Below are positions 44,482-53,274 of a stretch of 64,000 nucleotides of DNA, in pieces (position 1 is the stretch's first letter; the number at the start of each line of letters is the position of its first letter). The notes beneath the pieces were generated by a model. It saw nothing but the letters and a program-made list of their open reading frames with translations, was not told the DNA's origin and searched no databases. This stretch comes from JAHQVI01 sp963727575 (GTDB taxonomy: Bacteria; Pseudomonadota; Alphaproteobacteria; Rhizobiales; Rhodomicrobiaceae), in the NCBI GenBank assembly GCA_963727575.1, contig CAVSIA010000006.1, forward strand, positions 1 through 64,000. Reading direction: 5' to 3'. The translations under genes and the position numbers were made by a program.

Positions 44482-45501
44482 TCAGCCGACCACGCGGCCT
44501 TCCCGCGCCGATCGCGCATCCCCGAACGCCCCGCCGACGACATGCCCCGACGGCACAAGTTCGTTCAGGAACGCTTCGTCGTCAGGCGTGTAGCGCGTCG
44601 CGGCGGCTCTCAGATAGGCTTCGAGTTGTTCCACCGACGAAGGCCTGATCAGCACGCTGGACACCAGCCGGTTTGCGAGGACCCATTGCAACGCGAAGCC
44701 GCTCAAGGGGCGGCCGGAGGGCTGAAGATGCCGGGCGATCGCGCGGACCGCATCGAGCGCGGCCGGCCGGAATTCGGTCTCCCGGTCCGGCGCCCACGCC
44801 TGGCCGGGGATCGCCGCCGGCGGCGGGCTTTCACCGTCTCCGCCGGCAAGGACGCCGCGCGCGAGCGGCGCATAAGGGACGACGCCAATGCCGAAATGGG
44901 CACAGGCGGGCAGGTAGTCCGTTTCGACCAGCCGGTAGAGCGCGTGATAATAGGGCTGGGCGCAGATCGGGCGGGGCACGTCGAGGCAGTCGGCCATGCG
45001 CACCAGCTCGGCGATTTTCCAGGCCCGGAAATTGGAGAACCCCCAGCCGCCGATCTTGCCGGCCTCGATCAGTTCACCAAGCGTCTCGATGATTTCCTCG
45101 AGGGCCGCCGCGTCGTCATCGGGATGGAGATAAAGGACGTCGATCATCCCTGCGCCGAGACGGTCCAGACTGGCATCGACCGCATGACGGAGCCACTGGA
45201 CGGACCGCCCGCCGGAAATTGAATTGGTCCTGGGCGGAGTGCCGGGTCTGGTCGCGACGACCCAGCGGCTGCGCTGTCCCTCGATGGCCCGGCCCACGCA
45301 TCGTTCGGACGCTTCGCCGCCGTCCGCGTCGACGAAATTGCCTCCGGCTTCGGCATAGCGGGCGATGATTTCCTCAGCGTCGGTCCCATTCGATGCGTTG
45401 CCGAACATCGTCGTGCTCAGGCATAGACGGGAAACCTCCGGCCCGTGCGCACCGAGACGGGCCCTTGGGAGCGGTTCTTGCGTCATGAGCGTTTCCAACA
45501 T
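44482..45501 (-). CDS. aldo/keto-reductase homologue lacking catalytic Tyr and Lys
   Basis: 339 aa. The AKR barrel is clear: LGAHGPEVSRLCLSTTMFGN, NAVDASLDRLG-like helix (HAVDASLDRLGAGMIDVLYL), HPDDDAAALEEIIETLGELI, GKIGGWGFSNFRAWKIAELV, PYAPLARGVLAGG, ALQWVLANRLVSSVLIRPSS. In active AKRs the first motif reads N-F-x-D-T-A-x-x-Y and the second A-T-K. Here they are NFVDADGGEASE, shortened and without Tyr, and VVATRPGTP, with Arg for Lys. The His of YLHPDD remains. NADPH-dependent carbonyl reduction by the usual mechanism therefore looks impossible, and the protein may bind ligand or do other chemistry. ATG 45501 or 45486 may be used. Confidence 0.75.
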   Translation of the reverse strand: MLETLMTQEPLPRARLGAHGPEVSRLCLSTTMFGNASNGTDAEEIIARYAEAGGNFVDADGGEASERCVGRAIEGQRSRWVVATRPGTPPRTNSISGGRSVQWLRHAVDASLDRLGAGMIDVLYLHPDDDAAALEEIIETLGELIEAGKIGGWGFSNFRAWKIAELVRMADCLDVPRPICAQPYYHALYRLVETDYLPACAHFGIGVVPYAPLARGVLAGGDGESPPPAAIPGQAWAPDRETEFRPAALDAVRAIARHLQPSGRPLSGFALQWVLANRLVSSVLIRPSSVEQLEAYLRAAATRYTPDDEAFLNELVPSGHVVGGAFGDARSAREGRVVG

Positions 45502-45976
45502 TTATCGCCCCGAAGGGATTTGTTCGTCTCTATTCTAACCTTCTACGGGGTGCCAAGAAACGTCATATGCGATGCATTTTGAATGCCCCCAGATGTTGGG
45601 ATTGCCTCCGGCGCCCCTGCCCAGATGTTGCGCGAGGGCGGCGCGCCGGTGAGGGTTACGACAAAATCGTCCGGGGAAAATCGAGGCGGCCGGGGCCGTT
45701 CTGTCGTTCGTCAGCGGCCGGTGAGGCGTCCGCCCGCCCCGTTTCCGTCCGCCACCGAATGATGGACCGCACAGTCAGAGCCACAAGTCAAATATTCCAT
45801 GAATATTTGGCATGCATTGTTGAATATTTGCAGATCTTATATGCTTTTCTTCATTGTGAGATCTGGTGAATATTCGCTGCCCGAGCGATGGGCGAACGTA
45901 TCTCACCCATCGCCCGTACGGACATGAGGGCATACCGTCACTCGGCGTACTCTTCACTCCTATCCGGGCAGGCACA
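45502..45976. other. divergent promoter region between the AKR-like and SDR genes
   Basis: About 475 bases. The half near the reductase-like gene is GC-rich and shows no signal. The part from 45780 to 45880 is AT-rich and contains the palindrome and half-sites listed separately. No gene is supported; a short minus-strand frame at 45775-45975 overlaps the palindrome and has no ribosome site. Confidence 0.45.
45789..45830. promoter_or_regulatory. 21-base palindrome plus repeated half-site before the SDR cluster
   Basis: CAAATATTC-CAT-GAATATTTG at 45789-45809 has perfect 9-base arms. TGAATATTTG recurs at 45821-45830, exactly 21 bases (two turns) after its first copy, and GAATATTC occurs at 45868-45875. 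The main palindrome lies 168 bases before the SDR start. The core matches the element before the E1 alpha gene. Candidate shared operator; the ligand is inferred. Confidence 0.5.
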
Positions 45977-46771
45977 ATGGCGCGAAATCTTCACGGGAAA
46001 ACGGCTGTCGTCACCGGCGGCACGAACGGCATCGGCGCGGCGGTCGCGCTTCGCCTGGCGGCGGAAGGCGTCCGCGTCGCCATTGTCGGCCGCAATGAAC
46101 GCGCTGCCGAAAAGCTAATGCAGGCGATCGGCGACGCAAGCCGGTTCAGCTTCATCAAGGCGGACATCGGCAGCCCCGCCGACATCGAAATTGCCGCCGG
46201 CGAGGCGTTGGACCGGCTGTCGCATATCGACATTCTGGTGAACAGCGCCGGCGGCAGCCGCCTGTTGCCGTTCCTCAAGACCGACTCCGCCGTGCTCGAC
46301 GAGATGCTGGCGGTCAATCTGCGCGGGACCTTCCTGTTCGCGAAGGCGGCGGCTTTGTCGATGATCGCTCATGGCAGCGGCGGCGCGATCGTCAATATCT
46401 CCTCGATCTCAGGACAGCGCGGCAGCGCGTTGCGGGCAGCCTACGGCATGGCCAAGAGCGCCGTGATCCAGCTGACGAAAGTCATGGCGGTCGAGCTCGC
46501 CGGATACGCCATCCGCGTCAACGCCATCGCGCCGGGGCCGATAGAAACGCGCGCCGTCCGCGAGCGGCATCGGCCGACCACGCGGGAGGCCTATTTGCGG
46601 ACCATCCCGATGCAGCGCTACGGCACCGTCGATGAAGTCGCCTCCGCGGCAGTCTTTCTGTCGTCGGATGAAGCCTCCTACGTGACCGGGCACATCCTCA
46701 ATGTCGATGGCGGGTTCTACGCGGCGGGCCTGATCGAGCCGGACGCTAAGACCGACGCGCTTCCGTCGTAG
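45977..46771 (+). CDS. short-chain dehydrogenase/reductase
   Basis: 264 aa from ATG 45977. Classical SDR: cofactor motif TGGTNGIG (13-20), VGRNERAAEKL after strand 2 (favours NADP or NAD with Arg/Asn), KADIGSPADIE, structural motif VNSAGGSRLL, catalytic NISSISG Ser, YGMAK Tyr-Lys, IAPGPIETRA and the C-terminal VTGHILNVDGGF. Oxidises or reduces a hydroxy/keto group in the cytoplasm; substrate unknown. It is followed by a transporter gene and a cyclase-family gene on the same strand, and these probably form one unit under the palindromic control region upstream. Confidence 0.9.
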   Translation: MARNLHGKTAVVTGGTNGIGAAVALRLAAEGVRVAIVGRNERAAEKLMQAIGDASRFSFIKADIGSPADIEIAAGEALDRLSHIDILVNSAGGSRLLPFLKTDSAVLDEMLAVNLRGTFLFAKAAALSMIAHGSGGAIVNISSISGQRGSALRAAYGMAKSAVIQLTKVMAVELAGYAIRVNAIAPGPIETRAVRERHRPTTREAYLRTIPMQRYGTVDEVASAAVFLSSDEASYVTGHILNVDGGFYAAGLIEPDAKTDALPS

Positions 46772-46793
46772 ATCGATAAATCAGAGGTAGATC

Positions 46794-47762
46794 ATGCCCT
46801 TATTGGCGTGGTTGGGCCGGCGGGCGACCGCGGCCCTGGCAGGCGGCGCATTGCTCGGCCTTGCTCTTCCGTGGCTTGCGAGCCTCTTTCGCGCCATGCT
46901 GGCCGAGATCGTCTTCGTCTTCATCGTGGCCTCGTTCCTGAAGGTCGACTGGAGGACGGTCTCGCAGGTCTGGCAGACGCCCGCACTTCCGCTCCGGGGG
47001 CTCGCCTGGTCGGTGATCGGGCTGCCGATCGTGCTCGCGGCGGTGTTGTCGATCATTCCGCTGGCTGAGGGAATGAGCCAGAGCCTGATCATCTGGGGCG
47101 TGTCCCCGCCGATGACAGCGGCGATCGTCTTCGCGATGCTGCTGCGTCTCGATACGGCTCTGGCGGTCGGCGTGGCGATGACCGGCATGCTCGTGGTCCC
47201 GTTTACCGCGCCGATCCTGTGTGCCTACCTTGGCGATATTACCATCGCGGCGGGCTCGCTCGTCCTGGTCCGCAATGTTGCATTCTTCGTCGGCGGTGCG
47301 ATCCTCGTGGCGTTGATCCTGCGGCGGCTGATGGGCCGGGCGTTCATCGAAGGCCGCGCCGACGAGCTGAACGGCCTCGTCATCCTCACACTCATCGCCT
47401 ATGCGGCTTCGCTGACCGCGGGGGTCGGCGCCGAATTCGCCGAACGGCCGCTCCGGGTCGTCCAGTTCCTCGCGGCGGGCTTCGTCTCCAATGTCGCGGC
47501 ACAGTTGGTGACGGCGGCGCTGTTCTGGTCCTACGGCAAGAAGCAGGCGATGTCCGTGGCGCTGCTTGCCGGCAACCGCAACATGTCCGTGCTTTGCGCC
47601 AATCTCGGCGCGGCCATGACGCCCGACATCGCGTTGTTCTTCGCGGCGAGCCATGTGCCGATCTACACGCTTCCCTGGCTGCTGCGGCGGCTTTATGCGT
47701 GGATCGTGGCGCCCGACCGCCGTAGCAGCTCCAAGGTGTTGCCGCCAAGACCCGCCGAATGA
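46794..47762 (+). CDS. BASS-type (bile acid:sodium symporter-like) transporter
   Basis: 322 aa with about nine to ten membrane helices, e.g. ATAALAGGALLGLALPWLAS, MLAEIVFVFIVASFLKVDW, GLAWSVIGLPIVLAAVLSII. The segments SPPMTAAIVFAMLLRLD and LLAGNRNMSVLCANLG match the crossover regions of BASS/Arsb-like carriers. Family members import organic acids or export them, with Na+ coupling. ATG 46794 follows AGAGG. It sits between the SDR and the cyclase-family hydrolase, so it probably moves the substrate or product of that pathway. Confidence 0.75.
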   Translation: MPLLAWLGRRATAALAGGALLGLALPWLASLFRAMLAEIVFVFIVASFLKVDWRTVSQVWQTPALPLRGLAWSVIGLPIVLAAVLSIIPLAEGMSQSLIIWGVSPPMTAAIVFAMLLRLDTALAVGVAMTGMLVVPFTAPILCAYLGDITIAAGSLVLVRNVAFFVGGAILVALILRRLMGRAFIEGRADELNGLVILTLIAYAASLTAGVGAEFAERPLRVVQFLAAGFVSNVAAQLVTAALFWSYGKKQAMSVALLAGNRNMSVLCANLGAAMTPDIALFFAASHVPIYTLPWLLRRLYAWIVAPDRRSSSKVLPPRPAE

Positions 47763-47831
47763 CCGGTGGAATAAGCCGCAACCGGCGGCAATTCTGCTAT
47801 AAGGGCCAGAAGCAAAAAGGGAGAGCTGCGG

Positions 47832-48842
47832 ATGACACGGTGGGTCAACAGACCTGAGGGCTCGAACTGGGGCGATTTCGGCCCGGACGACCGCATCGGA
47901 CGGCTCAATCAGCTGACGCCCGAGCGCGTCCGGCGCGCCGCCGCCGAGGTCAAGACCGGCGAGCGCTTCTGCCTCAGCCTGCCGCTCGACTATCCCGGCG
48001 GCCGGGCTCTTGCTCCACACCGATTTCCGCCGGAGCTGCGCCCGACCGAACGCCACGGCCACGATTATTTCAATTACCGGTTCAGCAACGAAGGGGCCGC
48101 CTATTCCGATTGCGGTTGTGATGACGCCGTTCTGCTGTGTACGCAGTATTCGACGCAATGGGATAGCCTCTACCATATTGGCGAGATGTTCGACGCCGAC
48201 GGCGATGGCCAGCCGGAGCTGGTCTATTACAACGGTTATCGAGCGTCCCCGCATGGCAGCGGCGCGGATTCGCGCGAGGGCGGCATTCCGCTCGGCATCG
48301 AGAACATGGCGCAGACCGCCGTCCAGGGGCGCGGCGTGCTGATCGATCTGGAGCGGCGTTTCGGACGCCAGCGCCATCTGGTCGGATATGACGATCTGAT
48401 GGCCGTGATGCGGGAGGATAAGGTTACGGTCGAGATCGGCGACATTCTTTGCCTTTCGACGGGCTTCGCCTCGGTGGTGCTGGAAATGGAGCGGCAGCCC
48501 GATGCGGCAACGCTGCACAATTCCTGCGCCGCGCTGGACGGATTCGACCGGCGGCTGCTTGAATGGATCACCGAAAGCGGCGTCGCGGCGATCGCCGCCG
48601 ATAATTTCGCCGTCGAGGCGATCCCGGCGCGCGGGCAGGGCTTGGAGGGCTCGCGGCCTTTCGTGCCGCTCCACAATCACTGTCTGTTCAAGCTTGGCAT
48701 TCACCTGGGCGAGCTTTGGGATTTCAGTGAACTGAGCAAATGGCTGCGCGCGCATGGCCGCAACAGGTTCCTACTCACCGCTCCGCCGCTGCGCCTGCCG
48801 GGCGCGGCGGGCTCGCCGGTAACTCCCGTTGCGACGGTCTGA
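47832..48842 (+). CDS. cyclase-family metal-dependent hydrolase
   Basis: 336 aa from ATG 47832 with GGGAGAG upstream. The protein begins SNWGDFGPDDRIGRLNQLTP, typical of the larger cyclase subgroup. The metal region is CTQYSTQWDSLYHIGEMFD, the subgroup's version of the HxGTHxDxPxH motif of kynurenine formamidase-like enzymes. Later conserved parts include GIENMAQTAVQGRGVLIDL, EIGDILCLSTGF, and AIAADNFAVEAIPA ending PLHNHCLFKLGIHLGELWDF. Such enzymes open or hydrolyse amides, lactones or cyclic diketo compounds using Mn or Zn. Its place in the cluster suggests a ring-opening or lactone/amide step. Confidence 0.83.
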   Translation: MTRWVNRPEGSNWGDFGPDDRIGRLNQLTPERVRRAAAEVKTGERFCLSLPLDYPGGRALAPHRFPPELRPTERHGHDYFNYRFSNEGAAYSDCGCDDAVLLCTQYSTQWDSLYHIGEMFDADGDGQPELVYYNGYRASPHGSGADSREGGIPLGIENMAQTAVQGRGVLIDLERRFGRQRHLVGYDDLMAVMREDKVTVEIGDILCLSTGFASVVLEMERQPDAATLHNSCAALDGFDRRLLEWITESGVAAIAADNFAVEAIPARGQGLEGSRPFVPLHNHCLFKLGIHLGELWDFSELSKWLRAHGRNRFLLTAPPLRLPGAAGSPVTPVATV

Positions 48843-48855
48843 GCGGTAAGGCCGC

Positions 48856-49917
48856 TCAGTCGCTCAGATCGAACATCACCTTTCCGGCCTGTCCGGAAGC
48901 GGCGATGTCGAAGGCGCGCTCGAAATCTTCGAGGGGGAAGCTGTGGGTGAGAATCGGCTCGACATCGATCGCCCCGGCGCTCAGAAGCCGCTCGACAGCC
49001 AGCCAGGTCTCGTCGATCAGCCGGCCGTAAATCCCGCGAAGCTGGATCTCGCGCAAGACGACGTGCCGGGAGATATCGAGGCTGATCTCCTCGTCCGGTA
49101 GGCTGGCGATGATCAGCGAACCGCCGGGCGTGAGCGCTTCGAGCGCGGCCCGGATGGCGCCGGGATGGCCCGAGCCATCGATGGCGACATCGATGCGTTC
49201 GGCGCCAGGACCGCCCGTCCCGGCGACAATATCCTCCACGCTCGCTGCGGTGCGATCCGCGCCGACGGCCCCGGCAAGCTCGCGCCGGAACGGCACCGGG
49301 TCGACCGCCAGAATGCGCGCCGCCCCGAGCGCTGCGGCTCCGGCCACCGCGAACAGCCCGATCGGCCCGCAGCCGACGATCAGCACTGTGGCGGCGCGGA
49401 TGTCGGTTTCCATCAGTACCCGGATCGAAACGCCGAGCGGCTCCATGATCGCCGCGCGGCGGGCGCCGATTGTCGCCGGGACCTTGCGCAGGGCGCGCTC
49501 CGGCACGACCGTATGCCGGCGGAAGCAGCCCTGGCCGAGCTTGCTGAACACTTTGAGGTTGAGGCAGGTATGGCGCCGGTTGGCCCGGCACTGGCTGCAT
49601 GTGCCGCAATAGATATGCGTCTCCGCCGATACGATATCGCCGGGTGCGACGGCGGTGACCTCCGCGCCGATCTCGACGACTTCGCCGCCCAGCTCGTGGC
49701 CGAGCGGGAAGGGTGGACGATAGGTCCGCGCCGCCCAGCCGTTCCATTTATAAAGATGCAGATCCGTGCCGCAGATCGCGGCGTAATGCACGCGCACCAG
49801 CACGTCGCGCGGGCCGATGGGGCCAAGCGGCATGGGAGTGAGCGCCAGCCCGCCGGCCTCGGGCCGCGCCTTGATCACGGCGGGGGAAACCTGTCCGGCG
49901 AACGTGTCCTGCGGCAT
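48856..49917 (-). CDS. zinc-dependent alcohol dehydrogenase (MDR, threonine-dehydrogenase-like)
   Basis: 353 aa. GroES part with catalytic zinc ligands: ICGTDLHLYKW (Cys), GHELGGEVVEIG (His-Glu). Structural zinc loop CGTCSQCRANRRHTC has four Cys. Rossmann part: VLIVGCGPIGLFAVAGAAAL, AARILAVDPVPFRRELAGAV (Asp ends strand 2, so NAD). The whole resembles Tdh/sorbitol-type dehydrogenases. It is convergent with the cyclase gene and is followed upstream on the same strand by the TRAP genes, so it may oxidise a hydroxy compound brought in by that system. Confidence 0.88.
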   Translation of the reverse strand: MPQDTFAGQVSPAVIKARPEAGGLALTPMPLGPIGPRDVLVRVHYAAICGTDLHLYKWNGWAARTYRPPFPLGHELGGEVVEIGAEVTAVAPGDIVSAETHIYCGTCSQCRANRRHTCLNLKVFSKLGQGCFRRHTVVPERALRKVPATIGARRAAIMEPLGVSIRVLMETDIRAATVLIVGCGPIGLFAVAGAAALGAARILAVDPVPFRRELAGAVGADRTAASVEDIVAGTGGPGAERIDVAIDGSGHPGAIRAALEALTPGGSLIIASLPDEEISLDISRHVVLREIQLRGIYGRLIDETWLAVERLLSAGAIDVEPILTHSFPLEDFERAFDIAASGQAGKVMFDLSD

Positions 49918-49942
49918 CAGCGGCTCCCTGAAGTGTGTCGGA

Positions 49943-51226
49943 TCATCGATAGCCCAGCGTTTCCGGCAGCCAGAGCGCGATGCCCGGCACGAGAATGACC
50001 AGCCCGGTCGCCACCGTCATTGCCAGCAGCATCCAGAGCACCCAAGGCACGGTGTCCTCCATCGGTGTGTTGGCGATCTGGCAGGACACCATGAGATTGA
50101 CGGCGAGCGGCGGGGTGAACTGGCCGATGGCGACGGTCAAGGTGAGCACGACGCCGAACCAGACGAGGTTCCAGCCGAAGCTCGTGGCGATCGGGATGAG
50201 GATCGGCAGCAGGATCAGGAAGATCGAGATGCCGTCGAGAAACATGCCGATGAAGATCAGCGCCAGGAGCAGAAGCCCCATGGTGCCGGTTTCGCCGAGC
50301 TTCAGTCCCATGACGCCGTCGGCGATCTGCTGCATGAGGCCCAGAGTGCTGGTCGCCCAGGCGAACACCGAGGCGAGGCCGACCACGATCAGGATGATCG
50401 CAGACAGCTCGGCCGCTTCGACAAGCATTCCGTACAGGTCGCCCAGCTTCAGCGTCCGGTACACGAAAAAGCCGATGAACAGGCCGTAGAAGACCGCGAT
50501 CACCGCCGCTTCGGTCGGCGTGAACGCGCCGATGCGCATGCCGCCGAGGATCACGACCGGCGCCAGCAGCCCCCAGAACGCTTCCTTGAAGCTTTCCCAT
50601 ATGCCCGGCCGCTCGGATTGCGGCGCCTTGCCACCGAAATCCTTGACCCGCGAGATGACGATGATCGGCACCATGATGGCGAGACCGGCGAGGATGCCGG
50701 GGAACAGTCCGGCGATGAAGATTGCCGGCACCGAAACGCCCGGCACCAGCACGGCGTAGATGATGAAGGCCAGCGAGGGCGGGATGAGAATGTCGGTGGC
50801 CGAGGCTGCGGCGACGGTCGAGGCGATGAAGGACGGCGGATAGCCGTCGCGCACCATGCTGCCGGTGACCACCTGTCCGACCGCTGCGGCGGTCGCGGGT
50901 CCGGAGCCGGAGATGCCGCCCATCAGCATCGCCACCATCACCGACACGGTCGCGAGCGCGCCGCGTCCGGCGCCGACAAGGGCGGTGGCGAACCGCACCA
51001 GCCGCAACGCGACGCCGGTGCGCTCGAAAACGCAGCCGACCAGCACGAACATCGGCAGGGCGATCAACGGATATTTGGCGATGGCCGTGTAGACGTTTGT
51101 GGGTACCGCGACCAGGCTGTCGCCGGATATAAGGATCGCGGCCGCGCCGGTCAGTCCAAGGGCGACGGCGACGGGGACGCCGCTGAACAGCATGATGAGA
51201 GCCAAGCCGAAAATCATCCATGCCAT
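49943..51226 (-). CDS. dctM: TRAP transporter large permease (DctM)
   Basis: 427 aa from ATG 51226 with GGGGAG upstream. About twelve helices; DctM signatures include GVPVAVALGLTGAAAILISG, PLIALPMFVLVGCVFERTGV, LMGGISGSGPATAAAVGQVV, IPPSLAFIIYAVLVPGVSVP, GAFTPTEAAVIAVFYGLFIG, and GMFLDGISIFLILLPILIPI. Its start overlaps the end of dctQ by 13 bases. With DctQ and DctP it imports a carboxylate using the Na+ gradient. The binding-protein gene of this operon is frameshifted in the sequence given. Confidence 0.9.
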   Translation of the reverse strand: MAWMIFGLALIMLFSGVPVAVALGLTGAAAILISGDSLVAVPTNVYTAIAKYPLIALPMFVLVGCVFERTGVALRLVRFATALVGAGRGALATVSVMVAMLMGGISGSGPATAAAVGQVVTGSMVRDGYPPSFIASTVAAASATDILIPPSLAFIIYAVLVPGVSVPAIFIAGLFPGILAGLAIMVPIIVISRVKDFGGKAPQSERPGIWESFKEAFWGLLAPVVILGGMRIGAFTPTEAAVIAVFYGLFIGFFVYRTLKLGDLYGMLVEAAELSAIILIVVGLASVFAWATSTLGLMQQIADGVMGLKLGETGTMGLLLLALIFIGMFLDGISIFLILLPILIPIATSFGWNLVWFGVVLTLTVAIGQFTPPLAVNLMVSCQIANTPMEDTVPWVLWMLLAMTVATGLVILVPGIALWLPETLGYR

Positions 51227-51807
51227 GGGCGATTGCTCCCCGCGATCAGGTGCCAGATGCGCTCGGCCACGCGGATCAGGACGAGCGCCGACAGCGTCGG
51301 CATCCACATGGTGAACACCCAGGAGGGATAGCCGAGCCCCGGTGTCAGCACGCCGTAGCGATATTCGTCCCAGGCAAGCTGTGCGCCGTAGACCAGGAGG
51401 ATGAGGAAGCAGACGCCCGTCGCGCCGAGCGCAATCAGATCGGCGATGTGGCGTCGCCGCGGGGCCAGCTTGTCGATGAAATAGTCGATGCTGATATGCC
51501 GCCGGCGCGCCATGGCGTAGGAGGTGCCGATCATGGCGGTGATCACCATCAGCGCGACCGAATACTCTTCGGTAAACGCGAGGGAGATGTTGGTGAGATA
51601 GCGCGTCACGACATTGACCGCGGTGATCAGGGCGATGCCGGCCATGCAGACCGCCATCGCCGCCGCCTCGATTTTAAGCGACAGAAGACGGGGATGAGCG
51701 GCATCCGCGCGCTTTCCGCTCGCCTCCGCCTCTGTAGCGGCGCCAACGCTCCGGGCGTCATCCGCCGGTGTCGTCCGATTGCGGGTTACGCCTTCATAGA
51801 TACTCAT
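51214..51807 (-). CDS. dctQ: TRAP transporter small permease (DctQ)
   Basis: 197 aa from ATG 51807 (GAGG upstream). After a ~45-residue polar N-terminus there are four helices: IEAAAMAVCMAGIALITAVN, EYSVALMVITAMIGTSYAMA, LIALGATGVCFLILLVYGAQ, and PSWVFTMWMPTLSALVLIRV, with RRRHISIDYFIDKLAPRRRH between helices 2 and 3. That is the DctQ plan. It lies between dctP and dctM, and overlaps dctM. The N-terminal extension before the first helix is longer than usual. Confidence 0.88.
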   Translation of the reverse strand: MSIYEGVTRNRTTPADDARSVGAATEAEASGKRADAAHPRLLSLKIEAAAMAVCMAGIALITAVNVVTRYLTNISLAFTEEYSVALMVITAMIGTSYAMARRRHISIDYFIDKLAPRRRHIADLIALGATGVCFLILLVYGAQLAWDEYRYGVLTPGLGYPSWVFTMWMPTLSALVLIRVAERIWHLIAGSNRPWHG

Positions 51808-51969
51808 GGCTGGTCCTCGCTGCGCGTCTGACGTCTGGCCGGCGTGGGTCCCGCCTGGCATTTGGCAGCCGAACCGCGCCCCGCACGTGGCCCGGCCGCC
51901 GGGTGCCGCCACGCCTCGATGATAGGTCAAGGACGGTGGCGGCGTCACATCCCGCAGCTAGGCGGCCGA

Positions 51970-53020
51970 TCATGCGTTGCGATGCGCGATGGCGTTCTGG
52001 GCTTTCTTCACCAGATCCGGCCCGACCTTGGGCGCGTATTTGTCGAAGACCGACTTCGTCGCGTCCTGGAAGGCCTGCTTTTCGGCGTCGGTCAACTCCT
52101 CGACCTGCACGCCGCGCCGGGCGAGCTCGTCGAGCGACGAGCGGTCGCCGTTGATCCCGAGGCCCTTGCGGCTGGATGCGGTATGCTCGCGCGCGGCCTG
52201 GAGCGCCGCCTCGCGCATGATGCCCTGATCTTCGGGGGGGAAGCTGTCCCAGATGCCGTTCTTGACGTGGAAGATGTTGGCGTCGGCGACGTAGTTCCAA
52301 AGAGCTTAGGTGGTTCTGTGACAGCGTATCGAGCCGGGTCTGCAGGAAGACATTGACCGGCGTTTCCTGGCCGTCGACCGCGCCGGTTGCCAGCGCCGGT
52401 TGCAGGTCGGCCCAGCTCATCTGCAAGGGATTGGCGCCGAGGGCGTTGAAGATGTCGGCGAAAATCGGCCCTGCCGCGAAGCGGATCTTGAGCCCGGCGA
52501 GATCGGCCGGCTTGCGGATCGGGCGTTTGGAATTGGAGATCTGGCGGAAGCCGTTTTCACTCCAGGCGAGCGCGGTGGTCTCCTGTTTGCCCAGCGCCGC
52601 GTCGAGATCCTTGCGGACCTCTCCTTCCGTCGTCAGGGCGTCGAAGGCGGCGTGGTCGGGCATCAGGAAGGGCAGCGAGAACAGCGTCATCTCAGGGATC
52701 TGCAGGGCGATGTTGATCGTCGAGCTGACCAGCATGTCGATCAGCCCCTGGCGCATGGCGACCAGCTCGCGCGTCTGATCGCCGCCGACGAGCTGCGAGC
52801 CCGGATAAACCTTGATGTTGATCCGCTTGTCCGTGCGCTCACCGACCAGCTCGGCCCAGCGGAAAGCGGCCACGCTGGTGCCGAGCGGCTTGTTGCCGAC
52901 CACCGAGAGCTTGTATTCCGCTTTGTAGGTTTGAGCGCGCAAAATGGCGGGAGTGGCCAAGACGAATGCGCTTGCGCCTGCACCCTTGAGGATGAGACGC
53001 CGGGAAATCCTGCCAGTCAT
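51970..53020 (-). pseudogene. dctP: TRAP substrate-binding protein (DctP), frameshifted
   Basis: The N-terminus (SRRLILKGAGASAFVLATPAI) is a twin-arginine export signal ending near LRAQ. The DctP body follows: HKFSV-equivalent YKLSVVGNKPLGTSVAAFRW, INIKVYPGSQLVGGDQTREL, LDALGKQETTALAWSENGFR, RKPADLAGLKIRFAAGPIFA (with the substrate-binding Arg). QLSQNH-like DTLSQNHLSS then goes out of frame. The end of the family continues in another frame (WNYVADANIFHVKNGIWDSF to the stop at 51970). One extra T in the TTT near 52301 accounts for the break. Either the transporter is dead or the base is a sequence error. GAGGAAAG precedes the ATG. Confidence 0.83.
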
Positions 53021-53137
53021 GAGCTTTCCTCCACACAGACGGGCGCTTGGTTTTCGCCCATTCTTGCTTGCGAACGTGCCGCTCCTTTCGGAGCGAGGCG
53101 GAGGCCTTATTCAAGGTCCGCCGAACAAGCTGCATAT

Positions 53138-53157
53138 AATTTCCGTTAATCGGAACA
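53138..53157. promoter_or_regulatory. copy 1 of a duplicated 20-base TTCC...GGAA element
   Basis: Reads AATTTCC-GTTAAT-CGGAACA and contains TTCCG/CGGAA inverted arms. It matches copy 2 at 53255-53274 in 17 of 20 bases. It lies 118 bases upstream of dctP, between two divergent TRAP systems. GGAA/TTCC symmetry is common in IclR-type operators, and an IclR gene is present in the cluster; the link is inferred. Confidence 0.45.
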
Positions 53158-53254
53158 GTATTTGCAGAAAAGCCAATATGCGAAAATTATATATTGGTAT
53201 TCTATATTGTCAATTAACCTAAGCCCAGCGCGGAGCGTTTGTCCAGCGGAAATT

Positions 53255-53274
53255 AATTTCCAATAAACGGAACA
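53255..53274. promoter_or_regulatory. copy 2 of a duplicated 20-base TTCC...GGAA element
   Basis: Reads AATTTCC-AATAAA-CGGAACA, 117 bases after copy 1 and about 205 bases before the TAXI-type binding-protein gene. The two copies could serve the two divergent operons or be bridged by one regulator. Confidence 0.45.

Noticed and set aside
46800..48755. A 651-codon minus-strand open frame opposite the BASS and cyclase genes
   Set aside because: It spans two real genes and the gap between them, shows no domain and has no ribosome site; antisense by-product.
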